Below, piece by piece: positions 19,167 through 27,073 of a stretch of DNA of 64,000 nucleotides. Location of the stretch: NCBI GenBank assembly GCA_021772075.1, contig JAETNQ010000002.1, forward strand, positions 84,461-148,460, in the 5' to 3' direction. The stretch is from Lachnospiraceae bacterium (GTDB taxonomy: Bacteria; Bacillota; Clostridia; Lachnospirales; Lachnospiraceae). Position 1 is the first letter of the stretch; every line of letters starts with the position of its first letter. The notes beneath the pieces are model-generated. The model saw only the letters and a program-made list of their open reading frames with translations. It had not been told where the DNA came from and ran no database searches. The translations under genes were made by a program, and so were the position numbers.

Positions 19167-20402
19167 TTAGGTTAGTGCGTTCGCTATAACATTGATTTCC
19201 GCTAATTGTTGCGCGGTTGGTCTTGCATCCACATAATGATTCATTGTTGTACTGATATTGCCATGCCCCAAAATAGATTGTAAAGTTTTGGGCGGTAGCC
19301 CTTGCATATTAGTCGCAAATGTATGCCTGCATATATGCGGTTCAAACTTACGGATCGGACATGACGGGTTAGCCAGATTGTACCTTTTGATACAATTCTG
19401 CAAATATTCCTCAACATGACTGCGAACAATCGTCTTTCTACTACGTGTTGCAAGAAACACAAAACCTTCATACACATTGCCACGCTCGTCGTAACATACC
19501 GGTTCAATATCACCTTTAAGATACCTATTCGCAAGAACAGATATAAAACGCTGATAAACGCCGTCTGTCATAGGAATATATCTTACCCCGTTCGAGGTTT
19601 TGGGTTTTAAAACAATATGATTGTGATTGATGCATTGTAACTGTTTTTCTACTTTTATTATGTGATTATCCAAATCCAGATTGTCTATCGTCAGACCACA
19701 TAATTCTGATGCCCGTAACCCAGTCCAAAATAAAATATATACCATGTCATAACAATGCAAACTATGCGCGTCTCTGGAACAAAAATCTAAAAAATTATTC
19801 ATTTCATCGACTGGAATGGCTTCCATGATTTTACTGTCGCTTCTATCCGTAGTAATTCGCCTAAATGGGTTCTTTGCAATATAGTCATAATCAATAGCAT
19901 ATTCAAACGAACGTTTAATCAAACTGATTTGACTTTGTATCGACGAACCGCGATATTTTTTCTTCATATCAGAAAGCCATTCTTCACAATGTTCTGGCTT
20001 TATCTTTCCTATCTCCATGTAACCAAGTTTATATTGCTTTAAAGCATTCACCGTCACATTGTAACCAGTTTTGGTGTTATGACTTAGTTCTTTCCTATTA
20101 TAGAGATGGTTAAGGTATTTATCAACCACATCAAGCAATGTAAATTTTGCCCCATCGATATCAATGTTATTATCTAGCAGTGCGTTTATCTCTGCCTCCT
20201 TCTCACGCAAACTCTTCCCAGATTTCTTTCCTTTCGGAAGTTGGTCTGTAGATTCCAACCTGTAAGAACTCACAACGCGATTCTTTCCAAAGACATCTTT
20301 ATATCTATACTCGTATCTCTTTGTTTTAGGGTTAAAAAACTCGTTTTCTCGCAATGTTTTTCTTGCAGGTTTATTTTTATTACTTGCTTTTTTATTTGCC
20401 AT
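19167..20402 (-). CDS. int: Tyrosine recombinase (prophage integrase, Tn916-Int-like)
   Basis: 411 residues from the ATG at 20402, which has GGAGGGCTGAGAAT upstream (the open frame begins at 20450). It integrates and excises the prophage. After a basic N-terminus comes an arm-binding domain (KRYEYRYKDVFGKNRVVSSY), a SAM-like core-binding domain (~residues 85-170) and the catalytic domain with Arg in GLRASELCGL, HICRHTFATN, and LGHGNISTTMNHYVD, whose Tyr is the nucleophile. An excisionase gene lies just upstream, as in Tn916-type elements. Confidence 0.93.
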   Translation of the reverse strand: MANKKASNKNKPARKTLRENEFFNPKTKRYEYRYKDVFGKNRVVSSYRLESTDQLPKGKKSGKSLREKEAEINALLDNNIDIDGAKFTLLDVVDKYLNHLYNRKELSHNTKTGYNVTVNALKQYKLGYMEIGKIKPEHCEEWLSDMKKKYRGSSIQSQISLIKRSFEYAIDYDYIAKNPFRRITTDRSDSKIMEAIPVDEMNNFLDFCSRDAHSLHCYDMVYILFWTGLRASELCGLTIDNLDLDNHIIKVEKQLQCINHNHIVLKPKTSNGVRYIPMTDGVYQRFISVLANRYLKGDIEPVCYDERGNVYEGFVFLATRSRKTIVRSHVEEYLQNCIKRYNLANPSCPIRKFEPHICRHTFATNMQGLPPKTLQSILGHGNISTTMNHYVDARPTAQQLAEINVIANALT

Positions 20403-20476
20403 ATTCTCAGCCCTCCACTTAGAAAGCGCCTCGAATGCATATGTTATCATACCACATTAAAGGTGCTTTGTCGATA

Positions 20477-20659
20477 TTATATCTGATTCACACTATTTAT
20501 ATATTCTTCAAATGCTTTTCTTTTTATCTTTATTACGCGTCCAACAGTAAGATGATATTTGCAATTATAGTCTTCGTGGATAATTTCTCGTAACCTGTGT
20601 TGTCCTATTCCGAATAGGTGAGACGCTTCTATTATTGAGAGTAAAAATTTTTCTTGCAT
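20477..20659 (-). CDS. xis: Excisionase, Tn916 Xis-like
   Basis: 60 residues from the ATG at 20659, placed by a perfect GGAGGTGAT ribosome binding site; the longer frame upstream is not supported. The sequence (LLSIIEASHLFGIGQHRLREII ... VIKIKRKAFEEYINSVNQI) follows Tn916 Xis closely: a winged-helix with an EAS-FGIG turn and a basic strand that bends DNA during excision. It precedes int by 74 bp. Confidence 0.88.
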   Translation of the reverse strand: MQEKFLLSIIEASHLFGIGQHRLREIIHEDYNCKYHLTVGRVIKIKRKAFEEYINSVNQI

Positions 20660-20865
20660 TTCACAAATCACCTCCATTTCGGATATTATAATACTTTCTA
20701 TGATTGTAACCTGAATACGGAAATATCCAGTAAAAATGAAAAAAATAAAATAAGATGTAAACGCCGCTACATTATCAGAACAGAAATGGAGCGGATATAA
20801 TGTACTAATACTGTACATCACTCCGCCTTTTTCCATTTCTCCTACAATTTTACACTTATTGATAA
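20660..20865. other. Gap between holin and xis
   Basis: About 206 bp with no convincing gene. It contains an ATGTAC/GTACAT inverted repeat near 20802-20820 and AT-rich sequence that may hold the xis-int promoter. Nothing else recognised. Confidence 0.35.
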
Positions 20866-21066
20866 TTACCGCTTATTGTACTGTGCGGTACTGATCCCCA
20901 AAAGAACCCCCAAGAAAGTATCAATGGCCGTGATAGTTCCGACCACCTGCTCTCCGCAGGGCAGTCCCCAGATTCCCGCCAGGGCAAAATATAATGTGCC
21001 GGCAGCCGGAAGAAGATACTGTGCGATCCATTTCAAAGTGTCATAGGTTTTGTTAGTCATCTTCAT
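20866..21066 (-). CDS. Phage holin, Dp-1-like
   Basis: 66 residues with two membrane segments (WIAQYLLPAAGTLYFALAGIWGL and VVGTITAIDTFLGVLLGIS), matching the Dp-1 holin family, which has a KxTNKTYDTLKW start. It would permeabilise the membrane at lysis and let the endolysin reach peptidoglycan. It overlaps the preceding gene by 14 bp and lies just downstream of the DGR, far from the endolysin gene. Confidence 0.85.
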   Translation of the reverse strand: MKMTNKTYDTLKWIAQYLLPAAGTLYFALAGIWGLPCGEQVVGTITAIDTFLGVLLGISTAQYNKR

Positions 21067-21388
21067 GATTTGTTTCCTCCTTGTATTGTGATTTGTGTAT
21101 AGGTAGTTTGTTTACCTCGTTCATGATACGCTTGGCGGAGCCGTTACCGCCCATCTTTTCATACGGCTTGTAGAGATACTCGTAAAGATTCTCATATTCA
21201 TCGGAAGTGATCCACCCCCGGTCGATATATGACATTCCAAGATACATAATCCGATCATGTCCCAGGCCTATAAGCATCTCTGTCTTTACGTCTTTTTTCT
21301 CTGCTCTTTTGGCGATATAAGCCCACAGCCCAGAAGACGCTAAAACTGAGCTAAAAACTGTCAGCAGTATTTGCATCCAGCCATCCAT
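21053..21388 (-). CDS. Small membrane-anchored phage protein next to holin
   Basis: 111 residues: an N-terminal membrane helix (ILLTVFSSVLASSGLWAYIA) followed by a soluble tail with a YLGMSYIDRGWITSDEYENL segment and an EKMGGNGSAKRIM motif. Proteins of this type often precede holins in Clostridia phages and may be a second holin-like or minor structural protein. Function unproven. Confidence 0.6.
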   Translation of the reverse strand: MDGWMQILLTVFSSVLASSGLWAYIAKRAEKKDVKTEMLIGLGHDRIMYLGMSYIDRGWITSDEYENLYEYLYKPYEKMGGNGSAKRIMNEVNKLPIHKSQYKEETNHEDD

Positions 21389-22618
21389 CTACATAACCTC
21401 CTTCAGTTTTTCTTGTGACTTATCCGTTATAATCATCTTTTTATTGATAATTGTAATAGTCTTATCGAACAGCTCCTCGTACAAGCTGATTAGATTTTGC
21501 CGTTGCTGTCTCGACAATAATTTATAAAAGCTGCCCATCCAGCCACGGAACATGTTCTCCACATTTTCATATGGAATTTCCCCTTCCTGAACTTTTACAG
21601 CCAGCTTTTTCAGTTTCCTCCTCATAGTTGTGACACGAGTCGGATTGATCCGCTTAATGATTTTGCCATCCTTTGTGAGACTGTAGCGGATCTGCAAATA
21701 TTTATAAGTACTCGAAATCTTCACAATCCGGGTCTTCTTCATGTTGATATGAATACCAAGTTCTTTTGCAATCCTACAGATATTTTCCAGCAAATCCTGT
21801 AACTCTTCCTTGCTGGGACTCATGATGTACCAATCATCCATATACCGACCGTAAAATTTCTGACTTCTCACATATTTCACATAATTGTCAATTCGGTATG
21901 GGTAATAGATGCCAATAATCTGAGACAGCTGGTCGCCAATATTGACAGACTTATACATCCACTTTTCGCCTGTCAACAGATTCTTCGGAACATTTCGGTA
22001 ATCAAGCTTGTTAAACGTGTCCTCCATGCAGGACGCATATTCCTCGTCTGACATATAAGAAACGTCAATCTTGAAGCCTTCAAATATAAGAGTAAGTAGC
22101 CAGTCAATGAATTCATCATCGTCAAACAGCTTCAGCAATTCCCTCTTTGCTATCTCATGTATGATATTGTCGTAAAACTTGGAAAAATCCCCGAATACTA
22201 TCCAACCCTCGTTACCATACAGCTTATAGTAACGGCGAAGATGAACCTCGAACCGATCTCTTTGATGCGAAATACCTCTTCCCTTGATAGAAGCGCCGTT
22301 GTCATAAATGATATGCTTACAGACTTCTGGAAGAAGAACCTCATCACATAAGACGTGCCGTACAATCCGGTCACGGATACGAATGCTCGTAATAGGCCTA
22401 ACCCGGCCTCTTTCAGACAGCGAGAACTCCTCAGTCGGTCCATTTTGAAGTGTATGGTTGAGAAGGTCATCCTGTATGGAAATGAGGTACCGCAGGAAGT
22501 TTATCATGAACTTCTGGGTGGTCTCCTTCCATTTGCTGCCCTTAATCGAGGCCTTGTAAGCCTTATACAAGTTGTTAGCGTCACAGACTATCTCCTCATA
22601 CGTCATAAGATTATTCAC
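21389..22618 (-). CDS. Diversity-generating retroelement reverse transcriptase
   Basis: 409 residues from a GTG at 22618 (an ATG is available at 22606). RT motifs: template-grip region RPITSIRIRDRIVRHVLC, motif A FGDFSKFYDNI, DGR-type motif B IGDQLSQIIG in place of the retroviral pattern, motif C YGRYMDDWYI, and the thumb-region KYLQIRYS. It would copy the template repeat RNA with adenine-directed errors, together with Avd. Gene order target-XkdX-avd-TR-RT is classic for phage DGRs. Group II intron maturase or endonuclease domains are absent, which argues against an intron. Confidence 0.95.
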   Translation of the reverse strand: MNNLMTYEEIVCDANNLYKAYKASIKGSKWKETTQKFMINFLRYLISIQDDLLNHTLQNGPTEEFSLSERGRVRPITSIRIRDRIVRHVLCDEVLLPEVCKHIIYDNGASIKGRGISHQRDRFEVHLRRYYKLYGNEGWIVFGDFSKFYDNIIHEIAKRELLKLFDDDEFIDWLLTLIFEGFKIDVSYMSDEEYASCMEDTFNKLDYRNVPKNLLTGEKWMYKSVNIGDQLSQIIGIYYPYRIDNYVKYVRSQKFYGRYMDDWYIMSPSKEELQDLLENICRIAKELGIHINMKKTRIVKISSTYKYLQIRYSLTKDGKIIKRINPTRVTTMRRKLKKLAVKVQEGEIPYENVENMFRGWMGSFYKLLSRQQRQNLISLYEELFDKTITIINKKMIITDKSQEKLKEVM

Positions 22619-22693
22619 CGTTATAGCAATACTTACCGTAGTAAATTGCGTCCGGCTTTGCTATTTATCCTTGATAGAAAGGACAACATCTCC

Positions 22694-22716
22694 TTCTCTG
22701 TTGGTTAGGCAGAGAA
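22694..22716 (-). other. Hairpin immediately 3' of the template repeat
   Basis: On the minus strand TTCTCTG and CAGAGAA form a 7-bp stem around the loop CCTAACCAA. It begins one base past the template repeat, where the RT primes or the RNA is recognised. The 9-base loop is exactly complementary to a site just downstream of the variable repeat. Confidence 0.6.
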
Positions 22717-22717
22717 T

Positions 22718-22804
22718 CCGGACGAACCCCAAGAGAGCTCGACGCGTTGTTGTAGTTCGTATTGCCATTGTTGTTCACATTAGCGAAATTCGTTCCAGAA
22801 ACGA
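22718..22804 (-). repeat. DGR template repeat (TR)
   Basis: 87 bp between avd and the RT gene, matching the variable repeat at 23892-23978 except at 12 positions, all of them A on the coding strand. Translated in the target frame it would encode Asn-rich residues (ANVNNNGNTNYNNASSS), the AAC/AAT codons that DGRs use as mutable sites. The 3' 29 bp (22718-22746) are identical to the VR and probably act as the initiation-of-mutagenic-homing region. Confidence 0.95.
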
Positions 22805-22811
22805 CGCAAAA

Positions 22812-23306
22812 TTAGATGTTACCCTGCTGCACGTATGACTTGATTTTGTTGTCCCGCTGACGCCACTTCTTTATCAAACCGATTTCTCGATCGATAGCTT
22901 TTACATACCTGCCATAAACATTCAGGTCCACCTCAAAGGTTTCCACAACACGCTGCAGTTCCTTGATGATCTGCTCGCAGTTCACGATGGCTGAGGACTG
23001 ATAATCTCTCCGCGTTTCATATTCCCTCATGGTAGTCGGATAGATGCTGTTGGCGGCTCTGATGTTATTGGTCATGAGTGTTGCCAGATGATCTATTTCT
23101 TTCTTATGAGTTAGCATAAGATAACGATATTTTCCAAAATCCTCAACATCATCTTTTCCATAGGCATAGCGAAGCTGAACGAAATGCTCCAAATCTTTCA
23201 CTCCAAAATTTCTCTGCATGAACTCCCGCAGCATGTTGTGTACTTCCGTTGAAAATGTAATGGGCTCGAACTTTGATTCTGTCCGGTCACTTACCAGGAC
23301 ACTCAT
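22812..23306 (-). CDS. avd: DGR accessory variability determinant (Avd)
   Basis: 164 residues, rich in helix, as expected of the four-helix-bundle Avd that forms a barrel and binds the RT and template RNA. Recognisable segments are LREFMQRNFGVKDLEHFVQLRYAYG, NNIRAANSIYPTTMREYETRRDYQ and AIDREIGLIKKWRQRDNKIKSY. It is longer than the ~125-residue phage BPP-1 type, as in other Clostridia DGRs. Its ATG overlaps the XkdX-like stop (ATGA), and its stop lies 7 bp from the TR. Confidence 0.92.
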   Translation of the reverse strand: MSVLVSDRTESKFEPITFSTEVHNMLREFMQRNFGVKDLEHFVQLRYAYGKDDVEDFGKYRYLMLTHKKEIDHLATLMTNNIRAANSIYPTTMREYETRRDYQSSAIVNCEQIIKELQRVVETFEVDLNVYGRYVKAIDREIGLIKKWRQRDNKIKSYVQQGNI

Positions 23307-23446
23307 AAATACTCCTTGCCGGCGATTTCCTGGAATTCCGCCTCAGTAATCCAGCCCATCTTTACGGCGTTACGGACGCGGGTCTCGTCCCACATCTTCA
23401 TATCATAGTAACGCTTTACTTTCTGGTAATTCTTGCTATATTCCAT
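23303..23446 (-). CDS. XkdX-like small phage protein
   Basis: 47 residues, with a GGAGGAACACC ribosome binding site ahead of the ATG at 23446. The WDETRVRNAV...GWITEAEFQEIAG segment is the hallmark of the XkdX family, short tail-associated proteins usually encoded next to tail-fibre genes. The reading frame overlaps avd by 4 bp. Its role in the virion is not known. Confidence 0.8.
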   Translation of the reverse strand: MEYSKNYQKVKRYYDMKMWDETRVRNAVKMGWITEAEFQEIAGKEYL

Positions 23447-23477
23447 GGTGTTCCTCCTTCTTTCAGTCTTCTTTCTA

Positions 23478-23786
23478 TTAGATCTCCACGCCGGCCATCA
23501 TTGCGACATACTCGATATCGGACTGCATTTTGATTTTTTCCAATTCCGCCGATGAGAGATCGCGCAGAACGAACCAGTAATCTTCCCCGACAGGAGTAAT
23601 CTGAACCAGCTCCATGTTCTCATGAATTTCTTCATTCTCCCCATCGTTAATAGTTATAGGAGAGCAGTTTCCCTCAAAATTCATTGCATCAATGGGTGTT
23701 CTGGAAATGAAGTTGTTTCCGTTGATTCTAAGATTTCCGATCTCAGTTCCGTCAGCAAGGGTTATCTTATAGATTTTCTCATCCAT
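23478..23786 (-). CDS. Hypothetical phage tail-region protein
   Basis: About 102 residues from the ATG at 23786 (AAAGGA upstream; a start at 23795 is possible). It begins MDEKIYKITLADGTEIGNLRING, reads as beta-rich, and is acidic. It sits between the DGR target gene and the XkdX-like gene, a common place for a small tail or chaperone protein. No family recognised with confidence. Confidence 0.65.
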   Translation of the reverse strand: MDEKIYKITLADGTEIGNLRINGNNFISRTPIDAMNFEGNCSPITINDGENEEIHENMELVQITPVGEDYWFVLRDLSSAELEKIKMQSDIEYVAMMAGVEI

Positions 23787-23848
23787 TTCTATCATTCCTT
23801 TCTACTTTTTTACCATTTTTTTCTGTTACCCGGGTACGGTTTTCACAA

Positions 23849-23863
23849 GGGGCACAAGGCCCC
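23849..23863. other. Hairpin downstream of the variable repeat
   Basis: GGGGC, loop ACAAG, GCCCC: a 5-bp GC stem starting about 29 bp past the end of the VR, just after the target stop codon. A 10-bp palindrome TACCCGGGTA follows at 23827-23836. In phage BPP-1 a hairpin or cruciform a few bases beyond the VR stimulates retrohoming; this is a candidate equivalent. Confidence 0.5.
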
Positions 23864-23871
23864 CAGATCAC

Positions 23872-24852
23872 CTAACCAACAACACCGAAGACCGGACGAA
23901 CCCCAAGAGAGCTCGACGCGTGGTAGTAGTGCGAATTGCCACCGTAGTCCACAAGAGCGAAATTCGGCCCAGAAACGATGTCTCTCAGCCACTGATTCTG
24001 CCTGTGGGGATTGATGAACCTCGGATAAAGCCGCATCAAAGCCAACTGCGTTTTATCGATTGTATAACGATACGGAACAGTCGTACCGTTTCCGGCCGGG
24101 GTATACACGTAAGTTCCATACATCATGATCTCGTCGGGCAATTCCACCTTAGAATCATACCAGGCCCCCGCAGAAGGGTATCCATTACTTACAGCATTCA
24201 CCAGAAGTTCTCTGTGGTTCAGAATATTTACAGCGCCAAAGGCCGCATTCACCAAAGTCTTTGCATTCTCCAGATTTGTTGTATACATTTTGGAGCCGAC
24301 ATAGCCTCCAGTGGTAATATTCGTCTCGTTCATCTGGGCATTGTATAATACGGCATCCGGCATGATCACCAGATGAGGCGTTGTGCAGGAAGTATCGCCG
24401 CAGTTCAGCCAGTAATTGATGTCAACAATTCTCCATATATTATCACCAACGGTCCAGTAATCACCGACAAAGAATCCCTTGAATGTTCCAGCCTTGATCT
24501 CCACTTTCTGTGCCGCAGTCAGAGCGGGTCCCAGGTTCTTCCCCCTGAAAATATTTCTCCTCATTTCTACAGTAGCAAATTCATCAAGAACCGCAAACAG
24601 CACATCATTGGCTGCGATAGCCTTATTTCCGGCAGATGTTCCCACAAGAATCTTATCGTTAGCTGATAATGCATTGATCTGCGGCAGTTCGGAAAGATTG
24701 ACTCCAGACATAAACTGCTCAGAATTAAGCAGGCCAACCAAAGCTTTCGCAAGATCTCCCGCCAGGATTCCTTTTGTGCCACTTTCTCCGTCAATAAGAA
24801 AAACATTGTCGGTTGAAAGTTTCTGCACCTTCTCATAATCTACAATTTTCAT
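23872..24852 (-). CDS. DGR target: tail-tip protein with variable lectin-like C-terminus
   Basis: 326 residues. The N-terminal ~110 residues look like a tail-fibre attachment region (KVQKLSTDNVFLIDGESGTKG). The C-terminal ~200 form a C-type-lectin/formylglycine-enzyme-like domain ending GVRPVFGVVG, the standard end of DGR targets. The VR covers residues near ALVDYGGNSHYYHASSS, so nine surface residues differ from the template. It should form the receptor-binding tip of the tail. It follows the fibre gene by 16 bp. Confidence 0.92.
   Translation of the reverse strand: MKIVDYEKVQKLSTDNVFLIDGESGTKGILAGDLAKALVGLLNSEQFMSGVNLSELPQINALSANDKILVGTSAGNKAIAANDVLFAVLDEFATVEMRRNIFRGKNLGPALTAAQKVEIKAGTFKGFFVGDYWTVGDNIWRIVDINYWLNCGDTSCTTPHLVIMPDAVLYNAQMNETNITTGGYVGSKMYTTNLENAKTLVNAAFGAVNILNHRELLVNAVSNGYPSAGAWYDSKVELPDEIMMYGTYVYTPAGNGTTVPYRYTIDKTQLALMRLYPRFINPHRQNQWLRDIVSGPNFALVDYGGNSHYYHASSSLGVRPVFGVVG
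23892..23978 (-). repeat. DGR variable repeat (VR)
   Basis: Aligned base for base with TR 22718-22804 at a constant offset of 1174. The 12 differences fall at + strand T positions of the TR (coding A): changes are A to C, G or T, and no other base differs. The matching ends at coding position 23978 (next difference is G to A). Resulting replacements include Asn to Leu, Asp, Tyr, Gly and His. Confidence 0.95.
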
Positions 24853-24868
24853 ATTGTTCCTCCTTAAA

Positions 24869-25999
24869 TCATTTCGTTACAAATATAACTCTGGCATCAA
24901 TCGGATTCCCGTCGCTGTCCAGAATAAGTTCGCTTGAATGGGTACGGCCAATCACTGGATCAATATCACTGTCAAGAATATCTTTATTTGAAGAGTCCTG
25001 TACAGAGGCATATGTTCTGTACCCACTATCATAAAGCTTATGGTATACAGCATACTCCGTTGAAAGAACTTCGGAGAACACTTCCAAGACTTTTGTCCGC
25101 TTTTGGAGTTCCAAAATCTCTTTTGCCATATTGGCTGCGACATCGCTTGAAAGCATAGCCTGAAGATTTTGAAACCAGGTTATAAAATCAGTTTGGCTCC
25201 GATCCCTCCAGTCAGCCATTTCAGTGGTATATTCGTTGATGTATCCATAAAACCACTGTTCCCATTGCTGTTTCCAGAAAGCATTCGTGCGTTCCATATC
25301 CAATGTCTGGGAGTTAAACCAATCAGTCCATTGCTTTTCCCATGTAAGATATGCCTCCTGGATCTCCGTTGTCTGCGCCAAAAACCAAGTTGCCCACTGT
25401 TCTTTCCAGAAAATATTGGTACGTTCCATGTCGGCCACTTGTCTGGCGTAATATTCCTCCCACTGATCGCCCCACTGCGCAATGAGGTCGTCAATATTGA
25501 TGGTATCAATAATTCCGGTAACAAACGGTGTCGCCGAAGTACCCACCATATTCGTGATGTTGGACTGCCGGATTTCTGTAACGCCGGACCCGACATATAT
25601 GTACGCCAGCGGATACTGGTGAACCGTGCTTGTGCTGACCATTGCCGGTCTTGCAGGGTTGGTAGCCGGCGTTCCTTTTATCACTTTAATCGTATTTTCG
25701 CGGACACTTTCCTCCGCGTTCACTTCCAAAACAATAGCGTCAATTCTGTTAAGGATGATCTCCGATAACGGAACCTCAATCGGGAGCAGGGAATCGTTCA
25801 GAGTCCATGTATGATTGAACCAGGCCCGTCCCACTCCAACTGTAACCATCATTCCGGAATTCGACTTTACGACCATGTGGTCGCCGATTGACATATAGAC
25901 ACCATCGCTGATGATGCCATCAAAAATACTTGATATCTGTATCGAATTGTATCGGCGGTCATGGTTCTTCGCATTGTAAAATCCATATGTTACACTCAT
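24869..25999 (-). CDS. Tail fibre / baseplate protein with Trp-rich repeats
   Basis: 376 residues. The N-terminus (MSVTYGFYNAKNHDRRYNSIQISSIFDGIISDGVY) and beta-rich first ~165 residues match baseplate-anchored fibre starts. A central helical part carries three related blocks, FWKEQWATWF, TWEKQWTDWF and FWKQQWEQWF, probably a coiled-coil stalk. The C-terminal ~100 residues (DSSNKDILDSDIDPVIGRTHSSE) may contact the DGR target downstream. Role in host binding is inferred. Confidence 0.75.
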   Translation of the reverse strand: MSVTYGFYNAKNHDRRYNSIQISSIFDGIISDGVYMSIGDHMVVKSNSGMMVTVGVGRAWFNHTWTLNDSLLPIEVPLSEIILNRIDAIVLEVNAEESVRENTIKVIKGTPATNPARPAMVSTSTVHQYPLAYIYVGSGVTEIRQSNITNMVGTSATPFVTGIIDTINIDDLIAQWGDQWEEYYARQVADMERTNIFWKEQWATWFLAQTTEIQEAYLTWEKQWTDWFNSQTLDMERTNAFWKQQWEQWFYGYINEYTTEMADWRDRSQTDFITWFQNLQAMLSSDVAANMAKEILELQKRTKVLEVFSEVLSTEYAVYHKLYDSGYRTYASVQDSSNKDILDSDIDPVIGRTHSSELILDSDGNPIDARVIFVTK

Positions 26000-26011
26000 C
26001 TGCAGAACCTC

Positions 26012-27070
26012 CTATTCCACTACACTGAAAGTCGGGTATGTTTCATAACCAGTCGTATCCTGCGCCCTGACAATTTCAATCACCCGAACCTTTGATTCTA
26101 TTCCATACTCATTTACAATCTGAACGATATCTCCTTTATAAAAATCCTTTCCATAAACAAAAGTCTGCGTGGACTCCACCTGCCCCTCAAAAGACTTGGT
26201 AAGCTGGTACTCCGAGAGTTTTTCTTTCCCTCTTTGATCCAACTGGGCATTGTATTCCGCATCCGACAATTTTCCGTCCTGTGTTTCAGACTGTATATCT
26301 CTGGCGTCCGTATAAATCTCTCTCCGGTTTAAGTCTTTCCCAGTTCCAACAATCCGTGTGCGCCTTGTCGAGCCTGCATCTTCCCCTGCTACCAAAGTCA
26401 CATTTTTCAATGTTTTCTTTGACTCCAGATAATTGCTGTTAATGATGTTTTCAAACTTAGGAGAAAATACAACATAAGGATTGACTGATTGATCATAAGA
26501 ACGGTCTGCTCCGGAATAAAGACTAAATACAAACTGATTCTGCTCGTTGAGCATGATCTGAAATCCAAGATTATAGGCTTTGCAAATGGTTTCTATGGTT
26601 TCGTACAGATTGTCCCCAGTATACTGAGCCCGTATCGTCAGACCCGTTATATATGGATCTTTTGATTCCTGGAATACAAACCCTGCAATCTTCCGATCTG
26701 CAATAACCGGAGAAATAACATTTTCGGTAATCAGCTTTTTAATCCCATTTTGAAGATTTCCGTTAAGCACCGTTTGCTGCCAGACAATGCGCCGGTCCAG
26801 AATAGATTCTAGGGAACGTCCAGATATTGTCAAATGTCCTCCGGTCTCCACTTCCGTCCCGATCTGAACCTCCTCCACAATCATCACCTGATCCGAATCC
26901 TTCAGCCAAGCATAATAGTCCTGCTTCACTGTTTTCATAAGTTCAGCATTTGCTGGTGTATAAATCTCAAAGTCTCCAAAACCATGATACCTTTCAGTCC
27001 AGATCAGAGACTCGAAAGCATCGATCAGACAGACCTGCTGAAACTTTTCATCCATAATCAATACTTCCAT
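26012..27070 (-). CDS. Siphovirus Gp37-like tail protein
   Basis: 352 residues matching the ReqiPepy6 Gp37-like family: it opens MDEKFQQVCLIDAFESLIWTERYHGFGDFEIYTPAN and carries LTISGRSLESILDRRIV. Such proteins form the hub of the siphovirus tail tip. It lies between the distal tail protein and the fibre in a run with short gaps. Confidence 0.85.
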   Translation of the reverse strand: MEVLIMDEKFQQVCLIDAFESLIWTERYHGFGDFEIYTPANAELMKTVKQDYYAWLKDSDQVMIVEEVQIGTEVETGGHLTISGRSLESILDRRIVWQQTVLNGNLQNGIKKLITENVISPVIADRKIAGFVFQESKDPYITGLTIRAQYTGDNLYETIETICKAYNLGFQIMLNEQNQFVFSLYSGADRSYDQSVNPYVVFSPKFENIINSNYLESKKTLKNVTLVAGEDAGSTRRTRIVGTGKDLNRREIYTDARDIQSETQDGKLSDAEYNAQLDQRGKEKLSEYQLTKSFEGQVESTQTFVYGKDFYKGDIVQIVNEYGIESKVRVIEIVRAQDTTGYETYPTFSVVE

Positions 27071-27073
27071 AAT

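Noticed and set aside
21389..22618. Group II intron or retron origin for the reverse transcriptase
   Set aside because: No maturase, endonuclease or retron msr/msd features; motif B, Avd and TR/VR pair fit a DGR.
23892..24852. A second VR elsewhere in the prophage
   Set aside because: No other stretch with the CTCTTGGGGTTCGTCCGG end was found by reading; only one target appears in this window.
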